Shown: positions 35,799 to 43,934 of the stretch, one piece after another
Layout: every line of letters begins with the position of its first letter
Numbering within the stretch: the stretch's first letter is position 1
Assembly (NCBI RefSeq): GCF_042682785.1
Contig: NZ_JBHUIB010000001.1
Coordinates: 62,001 to 126,000 of the forward strand
Length of the DNA: 64,000 bases
DNA from: Thalassotalea_F euphylliae
GTDB lineage: Bacteria; Pseudomonadota; Gammaproteobacteria; Enterobacterales; Alteromonadaceae
Direction: 5' to 3'
Notes under the pieces: generated by a model
Databases searched by the model: none
What the model saw: only the letters and a program-made list of their open reading frames with translations
Told to the model about the DNA's origin: nothing
Made by a program: the position numbers and the translations under genes

Positions 35799-35846
35799 GA
35801 TTGAGTGCACCTGCTTGTCAAGCAGGTGCTATGGCGCGACTCAATC
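35799..35846. repeat. Nested inverted repeat in nrdR upstream spacer
   Basis: Outer arms GATTGAGT / ACTCAATC (8 bases, perfect) enclose an 11-base perfect inner palindrome GCACCTGCTTG-T-CAAGCAGGTGC plus 9 unpaired bases. There is no T tract on the plus side; the DUF1330 gene ends 34 bases away on the minus strand. It may be a REP-like element, a protein site or an unusual terminator. Confidence 0.7.
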
Positions 35847-35879
35847 CAAATGAATGTATTTTTATAGTAAGTATAAGTT

Positions 35880-36275
35880 TTACTTAAGGCTTGGAAGAAC
35901 GACGATATTGCCACCGTCTATTAACTGTTCGATGCGCATTTTTTTAAAAACGCGATATTCGTTTGAGTTGTACCATGTTTTCAGCGCCTGATCGTTAGGA
36001 AACCGAGAAATTACGGTCCAATTGCCCGACCAAACACCCTCTAGTACCTCCCCTTCCCGAGAAGCCACTAAAATTTCCGCACCTGCATCAACAAGAAGTT
36101 GCGTAACGGGTTTCCCATATTTACCCATGTATTCTTGATAATCTTTAACACCTATCTGCGCGACTAGATACACGCTCTTGTTTGTTTTATTACCATTTTC
36201 TGCATGCGCGCCAAGTGATACTGCAACTGACACGCAGCATAGTAAAAAGGCTACCCAAACTTTAGCCAACACCAT
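35880..36275 (-). CDS. Exported DUF1330-family protein
   Basis: This 131-residue protein has a signal peptide (MVLAKVWVAFLLCCVSVAVSLGAHA, cleavage near 25). The mature part has the DUF1330 dimeric alpha-beta-barrel pattern: VYLVAQIGVKDYQEYMGKYG, EGVWSGNWTVISRFPNDQAL, WYNSNEYRVFKKMR. Function of DUF1330 is unknown; most are cytoplasmic, so the signal peptide is somewhat unusual. It is transcribed alone. Confidence 0.8.
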   Translation of the reverse strand: MVLAKVWVAFLLCCVSVAVSLGAHAENGNKTNKSVYLVAQIGVKDYQEYMGKYGKPVTQLLVDAGAEILVASREGEVLEGVWSGNWTVISRFPNDQALKTWYNSNEYRVFKKMRIEQLIDGGNIVVLPSLK

Positions 36276-36592
36276 TGATATCCTCCAATAAAATTCCCAT
36301 AACCAAGCGTTAAAGCGTCACGCACAGCCCTTCGTTGGTTGCTTAACAACTGCTTAACTATAGTGATAATCTAATGAAGAGAAAGACGAAAAATGTAAGA
36401 AGATAAAACGGGCACACAATAGACGCTAAGGAAATATTGCCTCTTTGAAAAATACGCCAGTATCTTCCCCCATAGGCTTGTTACTGCGAGTGTTTTATGA
36501 GGATGACTTGCAACAAGATTAGATGTTTTAAGTTTTCAGCCCCTATAAAAAAAGGCGCTATAAGCGCCCTTTCTCGAGTGATTACACCTGAT
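36276..36592. other. Intergenic region between DUF1330 gene and acs
   Basis: This 317-base spacer holds the acs terminator (36547-36568) and, on the far side, the promoter of the DUF1330 gene. I see no further gene. Confidence 0.5.
36547..36568 (-). terminator. Terminator of acs
   Basis: On the minus strand GGCGC-TTATA-GCGCC is followed by seven T, 25 bases past the acs stop. Confidence 0.85.
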
Positions 36593-38536
36593 TTACTGGT
36601 GCACAATTCTGTTCTCAATTAGGTTGTCGACAACAGCAGGATCGGCAAGCGTAGAGGTATCACCTAAGTTCTCAAGCTCGTTTTCAGCGATTTTACGTAA
36701 TATCCGACGCATGATTTTGCCTGAGCGTGTTTTTGGCAGACCCGGAGCGTACTGAATATAGTCAGGTTTTGCGAAACGACCTAACTCTTTCGCAACAAAC
36801 TCTTGCAGCTCAGGAATTAGCTCAGCAGATTCATGCGAGCTGCACATCAACGTAATGTAACAGTAAATACCCTGTCCTTTAATTTCATGCGGATACCCGA
36901 CCACAGCAGCTTCTGCCACTGCAGGGTGCAATACTAGCGCGCTTTCGATTTCTGCTGTACCTAGTCTATGCCCCGATACATTGAGCACATCATCAATTCG
37001 ACCAGTAATACAGTAATAACCGTCTTCATCGCGTTTAGCACCATCGCCCGTGAAATAATATCCAGGGTATTGGCTAAAATAAGTATCAAAGAAGCGTTGG
37101 TGATCACCATAAACGGTACGCATTTGCCCAGGCCAAGAACCTGACATCACCAAGCGACCACGCGTAACGCCTTCGAGAAGCTCACCTTCTTTGCTCAATA
37201 TAGCGGGTTTAACACCAAAGAAAGGCTTACCTGCCACGCCTGGTTTCATATCCACAGCACCAGGCAATGACGTTAATAAGACACCACCTGTTTCTGTTTG
37301 CCACCACGTGTCTACTATCGGGCAACGAGACTCACCGACGATTTCATAATACCAATGCCAAGCTTCTGGATTGATAGGTTCACCGACAGAGCCAAGCAAT
37401 CGAATACTTGAACGGTCATGTTTGTGAACCAGTTCATCGCCTAAACTCATTAGCGCACGAATTGCCGTTGGCGCAGTGTAGAAAATGTTCACGTTATGTT
37501 TTTCACACACTTGCCAAAAACGTCCTGCATCTGGATAGGTAGGCACACCTTCAAAGACCAATGTCGTTGCACCGTTTGCCAATGGACCATAAAAAATATA
37601 TGAGTGACCCGTAATCCAACCCGCATCTGCTGTACACCAATAAACTTCACCATCTCGATAGTCAAACACATATTTATGTGTCATTGCGGCATACAAAATA
37701 TAGCCACCACAGGTGTGCATAACGCCTTTAGGTTTGCCCGTCGAGCCAGACGTATAAAGAATAAATAACGGATCTTCTGCGTCCATCACTTCAGGTTCGC
37801 AAACAGGTTGGTAGTTTCCGATAACTTGTTGGTAGTGAACGTCTCGCTTACTGTCCCAATTTACATCAGCACTTGTGCGTTCAACCATGACAACAGAATG
37901 CACATTTGGACAGTCAGCTATCGCCAGATCCACATTGGCTTTTAACGGGATATGCTTACCACCTCGAACACATTCATCCGCGGTAATCACCACTTGGCAA
38001 TCGGCATCAAGTACACGTGCTTTAATAGATTCACTAGAAAAGCCACCAAAAACAACTGAATGCACTGCACCAATACGAGCACAAGCAAGCATCGCGTAGC
38101 CAACTTCTGGGATCATCGGCATGTAAATACACACACGATCACCTTTTTTCACACCGCGGTCTTTTAACAGGTTAGCCATACGGCAAACATTGTCGTGAAG
38201 CTCTTGATAGGTAATTTTCGCATCATCTGTCGGCTCATCGCCTTCAAATATAATCGCGGTATTGTCAGCCTTGGTATCAAGATGGCGGTCAATACAGTTA
38301 TAGCTCACATTTAGCTGCGCACCTTTAAACCATGAAATATCTGCTTTGTGATAATCTACAGACGTCACTTCATCCCACGGTTTATACCAATCAATAAATT
38401 TGTTTGCTTGCTCAGCCCAGAATACCTCTGGCTGCTCTATCGATTGCTGATACATGCTTTCATAGGTAGCTGCATCAATATACGTCGTTTCCTTTGCCTG
38501 CTCCGTTACAGGGTAACGGCCTTGTAATTCATTCAT
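36593..38536 (-). CDS. acs: Acetyl-CoA synthetase
   Basis: Activates acetate to acetyl-CoA through acetyl-AMP. It has 647 residues. Motifs: YTSGSTGKPKGVMHTCGGY near residue 263 (P-loop), DTWWQTETGGVLL near 411, YYFTGDGAKRDEDGYY near 497, and LPKTRSGKIMRRILRKIAE near 605, whose lysine is the known acetylation-controlled residue. It is transcribed alone; no acetylase or actP symporter is adjacent. Confidence 0.97.
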   Translation of the reverse strand: MNELQGRYPVTEQAKETTYIDAATYESMYQQSIEQPEVFWAEQANKFIDWYKPWDEVTSVDYHKADISWFKGAQLNVSYNCIDRHLDTKADNTAIIFEGDEPTDDAKITYQELHDNVCRMANLLKDRGVKKGDRVCIYMPMIPEVGYAMLACARIGAVHSVVFGGFSSESIKARVLDADCQVVITADECVRGGKHIPLKANVDLAIADCPNVHSVVMVERTSADVNWDSKRDVHYQQVIGNYQPVCEPEVMDAEDPLFILYTSGSTGKPKGVMHTCGGYILYAAMTHKYVFDYRDGEVYWCTADAGWITGHSYIFYGPLANGATTLVFEGVPTYPDAGRFWQVCEKHNVNIFYTAPTAIRALMSLGDELVHKHDRSSIRLLGSVGEPINPEAWHWYYEIVGESRCPIVDTWWQTETGGVLLTSLPGAVDMKPGVAGKPFFGVKPAILSKEGELLEGVTRGRLVMSGSWPGQMRTVYGDHQRFFDTYFSQYPGYYFTGDGAKRDEDGYYCITGRIDDVLNVSGHRLGTAEIESALVLHPAVAEAAVVGYPHEIKGQGIYCYITLMCSSHESAELIPELQEFVAKELGRFAKPDYIQYAPGLPKTRSGKIMRRILRKIAENELENLGDTSTLADPAVVDNLIENRIVHQ

Positions 38537-38797
38537 GTTCCCACTCTGACATTTATTGGTATTTTTATGTTTTCAACCAGTGTATCGGTTTTTTATCGTT
38601 TGTCTTATAAAGATTCACATCTTGTTAAACATTATTTTTATAACAAGTTAATGACCATTCAACCCTAGCATTAAAAAACCAAAATGACAACGCTGTCATT
38701 TGTAAATTAAACCAGAATTAAGATCGATGGTTTGCATATTTATATGTAAATCAGTAGCCTGCACTCTCAAAGCGTGGAATTAAGGTTTACATAGAAT

Positions 38798-39358
38798 ATG
38801 GAAATAGTATTTATTCGCCACGGAGAACCGGCAAGTAACCACAACAACAAGCTCACCAGTAAACAGTACAAGGCATGGGTAGAACAATACAATGCCTCTT
38901 CCGTAGCAGACACTAGCCGTCCAAACGATTCATTCACAGATGACTTTGCCAATTACTTTGTTGTATCAAGTTCGCTGCAACGTGCGATTGAGTCATGTGA
39001 AATTTATACCAAGCAATCGCCACAGCTTATTCTGGATATCCTTAATGAGATGGATATCCCGTTTTACACGTTACCGCTAAAACTTAAAGCATGGACTTGG
39101 CTTTATCTCTCAAGGGTGCTTTGGACATTTGGTGTTGTGGGAAAATTTGAATGCTATTTATTCGCTCGACAGCGTGCTAAGTCAGCAACAGTAGAGCTAC
39201 AAAAAATTGCCGAGAAACACGACAAATTACTGGTATTCGGGCATGGGTATATGAATGCCCATATCAGGCGTTTATTGGTCCGTAACGGTTGGACGATGGA
39301 AAGTAAAAACAACCATTACTGGGGCGTAACCCGATTAACTAAAACGAAACAAGGGTAA
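38798..39358 (+). CDS. Histidine phosphatase family protein
   Basis: This 186-residue protein has the branch-1 histidine phosphatase signature IRHGEPASNHNN at residues 6-17, with nucleophile H8, a second arginine in SSSLQRAIESCEIYT, and the general acid region near VFGHGYMNAHIRRLL, whose histidine completes the pocket. It starts at ATG 38798. Substrate unknown. The middle part (KLKAWTWLYLSRVLWTF) is unusually hydrophobic for the family and could be membrane associated. Confidence 0.8.
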   Translation: MEIVFIRHGEPASNHNNKLTSKQYKAWVEQYNASSVADTSRPNDSFTDDFANYFVVSSSLQRAIESCEIYTKQSPQLILDILNEMDIPFYTLPLKLKAWTWLYLSRVLWTFGVVGKFECYLFARQRAKSATVELQKIAEKHDKLLVFGHGYMNAHIRRLLVRNGWTMESKNNHYWGVTRLTKTKQG

Positions 39359-39360
39359 AC

Positions 39361-39388
39361 AAAAAGCCCAGCAAATGCTGGGCTTTTT
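39361..39388 (+). terminator. Bidirectional terminator before rplS end
   Basis: AAAAAGCCCAGC pairs with GCTGGGCTTTTT around AAAT; it terminates the phosphatase gene and the converging rpsP operon. Confidence 0.92.
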
Positions 39389-39425
39389 AATCTGGGGTAT
39401 AAAAGTAATACTTTTACAGTAAAAG

Positions 39426-39779
39426 TTACTTCTTCGCCAACTTCTCTTTGATACGAGCTGAACGACCTGAACGCTCGCGTAAGTAGTAAAGTTTTGATTG
39501 ACGAACATCACCGCGACGTTTAACTGCAATAGAGTCAACTAATGGGCTATGTGTCTGGAATACACGCTCAACACCTACACCGTTCGAAATCTTACGAACT
39601 GTGAAAGCTGAATGTAAGCCACGGTTTTTAACAGCGATTACAACACCTTCAAACGCTTGAAGACGCTCTTTATCACCTTCTTTTACTTTAACTTGTACAA
39701 CAACTGTGTCACCTTGCGCGAACGCTGGTAAGTCAGTTTTCATTTGCTCTTGTTCAAGAGCTTTAATAATGTTACTCAT
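39426..39779 (-). CDS. rplS: 50S ribosomal protein L19
   Basis: Ribosomal protein at the 30S-50S interface. It has 117 residues: MSNIIKALEQEQMKTDLPAF at the start, VKEGDKERLQAFEGVVIAVK near 32 and the end YYLRERSGRSARIKEKLAKK. It is the last gene of rpsP-rimM-trmD-rplS, 12 bases after trmD. Confidence 0.98.
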   Translation of the reverse strand: MSNIIKALEQEQMKTDLPAFAQGDTVVVQVKVKEGDKERLQAFEGVVIAVKNRGLHSAFTVRKISNGVGVERVFQTHSPLVDSIAVKRRGDVRQSKLYYLRERSGRSARIKEKLAKK

Positions 39780-39791
39780 AATTACCTCTTC

Positions 39792-40577
39792 CTAGGATTC
39801 ACGGTCAGCGGCGTCAGCTTCACTATCATTAATGATAGTTTCCAGCATTTTCGCTTGCTCTGCCGTCAGAGCTAGGTCAGTTAAAAGTTCTGGTCGTCTG
39901 AGCCATGTTCTTTTCAGTGACTCAAATTGGCGCCATTGGCGAATGTTTTCATGATTTCCGCTAAGCAGCACCTTCGGTACCGACTTTTCGTCAAGCACTT
40001 CTGGGCGAGTGTAATGTGGACAATCCAGTAAGCCATCAGCAAACGAATCTTGTTCTGCAGACAACTCATGCCCCAATACACCAGGAACAAACCGCGCTAC
40101 CGCGTCAATTACATTCATCGCAGGGAGTTCACCGCCACTTAAAATGTAATCACCAACTGACCATTCTTCATCAATATCTGATTCAATGATCCGTTCGTCT
40201 ATTCCTTCATAACGGCCTGCTACGAATATCAGACAGTCATGCTCAGCAAGCTCACTAACACCGCTTTGGTCCAACTTTCGGCCTTGTGGTGATAAATATA
40301 TCACCTTTGCGTTTCTGCCCTCTTCCTCAGCTTTCGCTTTGGCAGCGTGAATAGCATCACGCAGAGGTTGCACCATCATTAACATGCCTGGGCCACCACC
40401 ATAAGGTCGGTCATCCACAGTGCGATGCTTATCATGAGTAAAGTCTCTTGGGTTCCACGTATGAAACTCAATAAGGCCTTTACGAATCGCCCGGCCTGTC
40501 ACCCCGTATTCTGTGATTGCATCAAACATTTCAGGAAAAAGGCTTATCACCCCAATCCACATTTTGCTTGTCGTCAC
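39792..40577 (-). CDS. trmD: tRNA (guanine-N1)-methyltransferase TrmD
   Basis: Methylates G37 of tRNA to prevent frameshifting. It has 261 residues from the GTG at 40577; an ATG five codons downstream (MWIGVISLFPEMF) matches the E. coli start and is the alternative. SPOUT motifs: DRPYGGGPGMLMMVQPL near 56, LIFVAGRYEGIDERI near 115, WSVGDYILSGGELPAM near 134. It lies 3 bases after rimM. Confidence 0.97.
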   Translation of the reverse strand: MTTSKMWIGVISLFPEMFDAITEYGVTGRAIRKGLIEFHTWNPRDFTHDKHRTVDDRPYGGGPGMLMMVQPLRDAIHAAKAKAEEEGRNAKVIYLSPQGRKLDQSGVSELAEHDCLIFVAGRYEGIDERIIESDIDEEWSVGDYILSGGELPAMNVIDAVARFVPGVLGHELSAEQDSFADGLLDCPHYTRPEVLDEKSVPKVLLSGNHENIRQWRQFESLKRTWLRRPELLTDLALTAEQAKMLETIINDSEADAADRES

Positions 40578-40580
40578 AGT

Positions 40581-41102
40581 TTAAAAACCTGGGTCCCAGT
40601 CAACACAAATTTGTTTAGTTTTACCGTCAACAGACAAAATAACTTGGTCAAAAACATACGGAATTAACCGTTCTTTTTTACCAAAACCGTCGTTACGGTT
40701 TGCTTTAACAACCAGTACATCATTAGCGCCAGTCTCCATAATGTCAGTCACTTGACCAAGGTCGTAACCTTTGTCAGTCACTACCTGCATGCCCATTAAA
40801 TCTCGCCAGTAGAACTCACCTTCAGGTAAGTCCGGCAGCAATGCTGCGTCTACATGTATTTCTGCGCCAACGAAGCGTTGAGCTTGGTCGCGGTCATCAA
40901 TACCAGCAAGTTTGGCAATTAGGCCATTGTTATGCTTGCGCCAATCAACAATGTCTACTGCTTGTTCTTTTCCACCTAATTTTAACGACCAAGGTGAATA
41001 GTCAAATATTGCTTGCGGATCTTCAGTAAACGTATGAATTTTTACCCAGCCCTTGATACCGTAAACTGCGCCTACTTTACCTAGGAGGATTTTTTCACTC
41101 AT
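40581..41102 (-). CDS. rimM: 16S rRNA processing protein RimM
   Basis: Assembly factor for the 30S head. I choose ATG 41102 (MSEKILLGKVGAVYGIKGWV), which has GGGTGAG seven bases upstream; a GTG three codons earlier is possible. About 173 residues with two beta-barrel parts: IPYVFDQVILSVD at the C-terminal PRC-like barrel and EGEFYWRDLMGMQV at its start, the usual RimM hallmarks. It lies between rpsP and trmD. Confidence 0.95.
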   Translation of the reverse strand: MSEKILLGKVGAVYGIKGWVKIHTFTEDPQAIFDYSPWSLKLGGKEQAVDIVDWRKHNNGLIAKLAGIDDRDQAQRFVGAEIHVDAALLPDLPEGEFYWRDLMGMQVVTDKGYDLGQVTDIMETGANDVLVVKANRNDGFGKKERLIPYVFDQVILSVDGKTKQICVDWDPGF

Positions 41103-41138
41103 TGCACTCACCCATTGTCCCCAAACTTACTAAATCAA

Positions 41139-41387
41139 TTAAGCAGCCGCTTGAGCGTCTTTAACTAACTTAGCCACACGATCAGATAGACCAGCGCCTT
41201 GACCAACCCAGTGGTTGATACGGTCTAGGTCTAAGCGTAATTTCTCAGACTGACCTTGAGCTGATGGGTTGAAGAAACCTACTTTCTCGATGAAACGACC
41301 ATCGCGAGAGTTACGGCTATCTGCAACAACAACCTGATAGAATGGACGCTTCTTCGCGCCACCACGAGCTAAACGAATGGTAACCAT
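41139..41387 (-). CDS. rpsP: 30S ribosomal protein S16
   Basis: 82-residue S16. The start is MVTIRLARGGAKKRPFYQVV at 41387 with AGAGGA 6 bases upstream; the frame is open for 19 more codons upstream but these are not family-like. It begins the rpsP-rimM-trmD-rplS operon, driven by the promoter at 41474-41501. Confidence 0.97.
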   Translation of the reverse strand: MVTIRLARGGAKKRPFYQVVVADSRNSRDGRFIEKVGFFNPSAQGQSEKLRLDLDRINHWVGQGAGLSDRVAKLVKDAQAAA

Positions 41388-41473
41388 ACCGTCCTCTATA
41401 TATTTAATGTTAAACGAAAATTTCCAGACACTTTCTGAACACACGACGAGCGTACGGACAGAAAAGCTCGCGT

Positions 41474-41501
41474 ATTCTACGCTTTTCTAGCGATAATGCA
41501 A
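41474..41501 (-). promoter_or_regulatory. Sigma-70 promoter of the rpsP operon
   Basis: On the minus strand, -35 TTGCAT and -10 TAGAAT are 16 bases apart, followed by a GC-rich discriminator (ACGCGAGC), typical of stringently controlled ribosomal promoters. It lies about 90 bases ahead of rpsP. Confidence 0.7.
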
Positions 41502-41536
41502 GTAAAAAACAGGGCTTGAAGGTGAATCGCGGTCAA

Positions 41537-42205
41537 TTAAGTGCGTGCAATGTGGGCACAATATCCCGCGCCGTATACCGATTGTATTTCTACCGCTAAC
41601 ACATTGGCGTCATTAAGCTTTTTACGTAGCTTTTTAATATGACTGTCTATTGTACGATCACTCACCACGCGATTATCTTGATACATACTGTCCATCAACT
41701 GCTGTCTAGAGAAAATGCGCCCAGGTTCTGCAACCATAGGCTTGAGCAATTGACACTCTACCGCTGTTAGCACAATTTGCTGATCATCACAGGTCAATGT
41801 CATACGTTGTATATCAAGTAATTCTGCCGGCGCTTGTTCTTTGGGGCCAATACGACGCAATACTGTTTTTACCCGAGCCACCACTTCTCGCGGACTAAAG
41901 GGTTTGCAAATATAGTCATCAGCCCCAAGCTCCAATCCCAACAGACGGTCAATTTCTTCAACGCGAGCCGTTACCATCAAGATAGGAATATCAGAGTGCT
42001 GACGTATATCACGGCATATCGCCATACCATCTTTACCTGGCAACATTACATCCAAAATCATAGCGTCTGCATGATGTTTTGCTAACCAGGGTTCAACCTC
42101 ATCGCCTCGCAGAATACAACTCACTTCAAAGCCAGAAGCAATCAGGTAGTCTTTTAATAAATTGGAAAGTTTTTCTTCGTCTTCTACAACAAGAATATGC
42201 GCCAT
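41537..42205 (-). CDS. OmpR/PhoB-family response regulator
   Basis: This 222-residue regulator has a receiver domain (phosphoacceptor D52 in MILDVMLPGKDG, switch residue T79 in MVTAR, K101 in YICKPFSP) and a C-terminal winged helix (about 128-220: FSRQQLMDSMYQD, DRTIDSHIKKLRKKL). It resembles BaeR/RstA-like members. It lies 37 bases after the histidine kinase, so the two form one unit. Its likely target is the divergent peroxidase promoter (see 43861-43892). Confidence 0.92.
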   Translation of the reverse strand: MAHILVVEDEEKLSNLLKDYLIASGFEVSCILRGDEVEPWLAKHHADAMILDVMLPGKDGMAICRDIRQHSDIPILMVTARVEEIDRLLGLELGADDYICKPFSPREVVARVKTVLRRIGPKEQAPAELLDIQRMTLTCDDQQIVLTAVECQLLKPMVAEPGRIFSRQQLMDSMYQDNRVVSDRTIDSHIKKLRKKLNDANVLAVEIQSVYGAGYCAHIART

Positions 42206-42242
42206 GTAACTCAGCTACAACATACAGTTAATTCAATTGAAG

Positions 42243-43742
42243 TTACTTTAACAGAGGAATTCTAATGATAACAGCAAGACCACCTAAAGAAGCTTGCGCC
42301 GCTTCAATGGTGCCTTCATGAGCTTCTACGATATGGGCACAAATTGACAAACCTAGTCCTGTTCCTTGTTTAACATTGGTTCTCGCGCTGTCAACGCGAT
42401 ATAAGTGTTCAAAAAGTAAAGGTAGGTGCTCTGGGGCGACGCCATGTCCTGAGTCTTCAACCATAATTTTGGCGGCTCCATGCTCTTTGGTGATTGTGAT
42501 ATTAACGCGCGTGCCATCCCCCGCGTATTTAGCCGCATTTCCCAATAAGTTCTCTATTAATTGGTTGAGACGTGTTTCATCACCGTATACAGGCAGTGCT
42601 TGGTCACAAATAGCAACAGAAAAGCGCATATTGTGTTTTGCCAAATAGTTGCCGTATTTACTCTCTAGCCCAGCGAACAACTCAGTAAGGTCGAGATGTG
42701 CTTTGCGATAGTTCATACCGCCAATGTCAGCACTGGTTAATGCATGCAAATCTTCGATTAACTTTTGTAAATGCGAAATCTCCTGATGCAATGAATCCGC
42801 GTTATTGGCATCGAATGGCCTTATACCATCTAACATTGCCTCTAGCTCACCTTTTAATATGGCAACTGGCGTTCTAAGTTCATGAGCAATATTGGCGAGC
42901 CAGCGCTGCCTTGCATGGTTATTTTCTTTTAAGGTGTTTGCTAACTCATTAAAATTTCGCGCTAAATGGCCCAATTCATCTTTACGCGTTGTGGGAAGCT
43001 TTTGCTCGTAGTCACCCTGTGTTAACGCATGCATACCCAGCGTTAAATGTTTAACAGGGTTAAGCAAATGTCGCGCAATAGGTAACGCAATTAAACCAGC
43101 AAGAAGCAGTAACACCGCCCCCACAAGCCATAAAAATTGTTGCTGCTGCTCAATAAAAGTCAGTTCGTAGCCACGCGTTAACTCAATACGCTTTGAGACG
43201 CCTAGATAACCAACGACTTCATCGCCAACTCGGATTGGGTTATATCGCATTTCTTGATTATCTGTTCGTCTACCCACTACATACTCTTTGTCTTTAGTGA
43301 CAACGACATAGCTAACGGGTTTATTATTTGGATTCGGTGACATCTCTGAGTCCGGCCCTCTAGCAGGGCCTGGTCTTACTCCACCAAAAGGACGAGGAGG
43401 ACGGCCTTCTGCACGAGCTTTGTTTTGGTCTCTTTCTCTTCCCTCTGGAGGCCTGCGCATACGAGGTTCCCTAATGGGCAACGCAAAATCACTGCCTTGC
43501 AAGGTTTCTCGTAATATACGTTTAAAGTAACGATGATTGTCTTCTAATGCATACCAAGAATTATCTTCTTGATAGAGCTCAGCTAAGTCGTCTATTAGAG
43601 GTTTGAGTTGTTGGCTTTCTCTTGCATTTACATACTCGATCATGCCCTTCGAAACACTCCATTGTGTAAATAAGGCAAAAAAGCCCAGTAGCATGCAACT
43701 TAGTAAAAAAATCAGTAAAAACGCTTTAGTGCGAAGACGCAT
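42243..43742 (-). CDS. Sensor histidine kinase (BaeS-like) with Pro/Arg-rich sensor loop
   Basis: This 499-residue membrane kinase has membrane segments 8-28 and 204-224, a periplasmic loop, HAMP (225-275), H-box WLANIAHELRTPVAILKG with H287, N-box near LLGNAAKYAGDG, and G-boxes in VEDSGHGVAPEHLP and GTGLGLSICAHIVEAHEG. Residues 91-143 of the sensor are strikingly rich in Pro, Arg and Gly (RRPPEGRERD, GRPPRPFGGVRPGPARGP). It is unusual and may bind a metal, peptide or envelope polymer. It diverges from the dihaem peroxidase gene. Confidence 0.9.
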   Translation of the reverse strand: MRLRTKAFLLIFLLSCMLLGFFALFTQWSVSKGMIEYVNARESQQLKPLIDDLAELYQEDNSWYALEDNHRYFKRILRETLQGSDFALPIREPRMRRPPEGRERDQNKARAEGRPPRPFGGVRPGPARGPDSEMSPNPNNKPVSYVVVTKDKEYVVGRRTDNQEMRYNPIRVGDEVVGYLGVSKRIELTRGYELTFIEQQQQFLWLVGAVLLLLAGLIALPIARHLLNPVKHLTLGMHALTQGDYEQKLPTTRKDELGHLARNFNELANTLKENNHARQRWLANIAHELRTPVAILKGELEAMLDGIRPFDANNADSLHQEISHLQKLIEDLHALTSADIGGMNYRKAHLDLTELFAGLESKYGNYLAKHNMRFSVAICDQALPVYGDETRLNQLIENLLGNAAKYAGDGTRVNITITKEHGAAKIMVEDSGHGVAPEHLPLLFEHLYRVDSARTNVKQGTGLGLSICAHIVEAHEGTIEAAQASLGGLAVIIRIPLLK

Positions 43743-43860
43743 AACTCAACCGCATAACTAGAATCAGACAACAAGAAAAATAAAAAGGTCAATATATTAG
43801 GCTAGATAGAGAATATGAAATCAAGCATGTGTGCAATTTAGAACATAACATCCTTATTTC

Positions 43861-43892
43861 TTGCACATTTCAGCCGCATTTGTTGCACATTT
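43861..43892. promoter_or_regulatory. Direct repeats TTGCACATTT, putative regulator site
   Basis: Two identical TTGCACATTT copies start at 43861 and 43883, 22 bases apart (two helical turns), 45-75 bases ahead of the peroxidase start. An inverted partial copy TGTGCAA is at 43830-43836. This is the layout expected for an OmpR-family dimer site. Confidence 0.55.
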
Positions 43893-43934
43893 TATGATTA
43901 CTATGTGAATAAGCTAGTAAAAGAGGGATAACAC

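Noticed and set aside
41388..41444. Upstream extension of rpsP
   Set aside because: Not ribosomal-protein-like; AGAGGA site supports the internal ATG.
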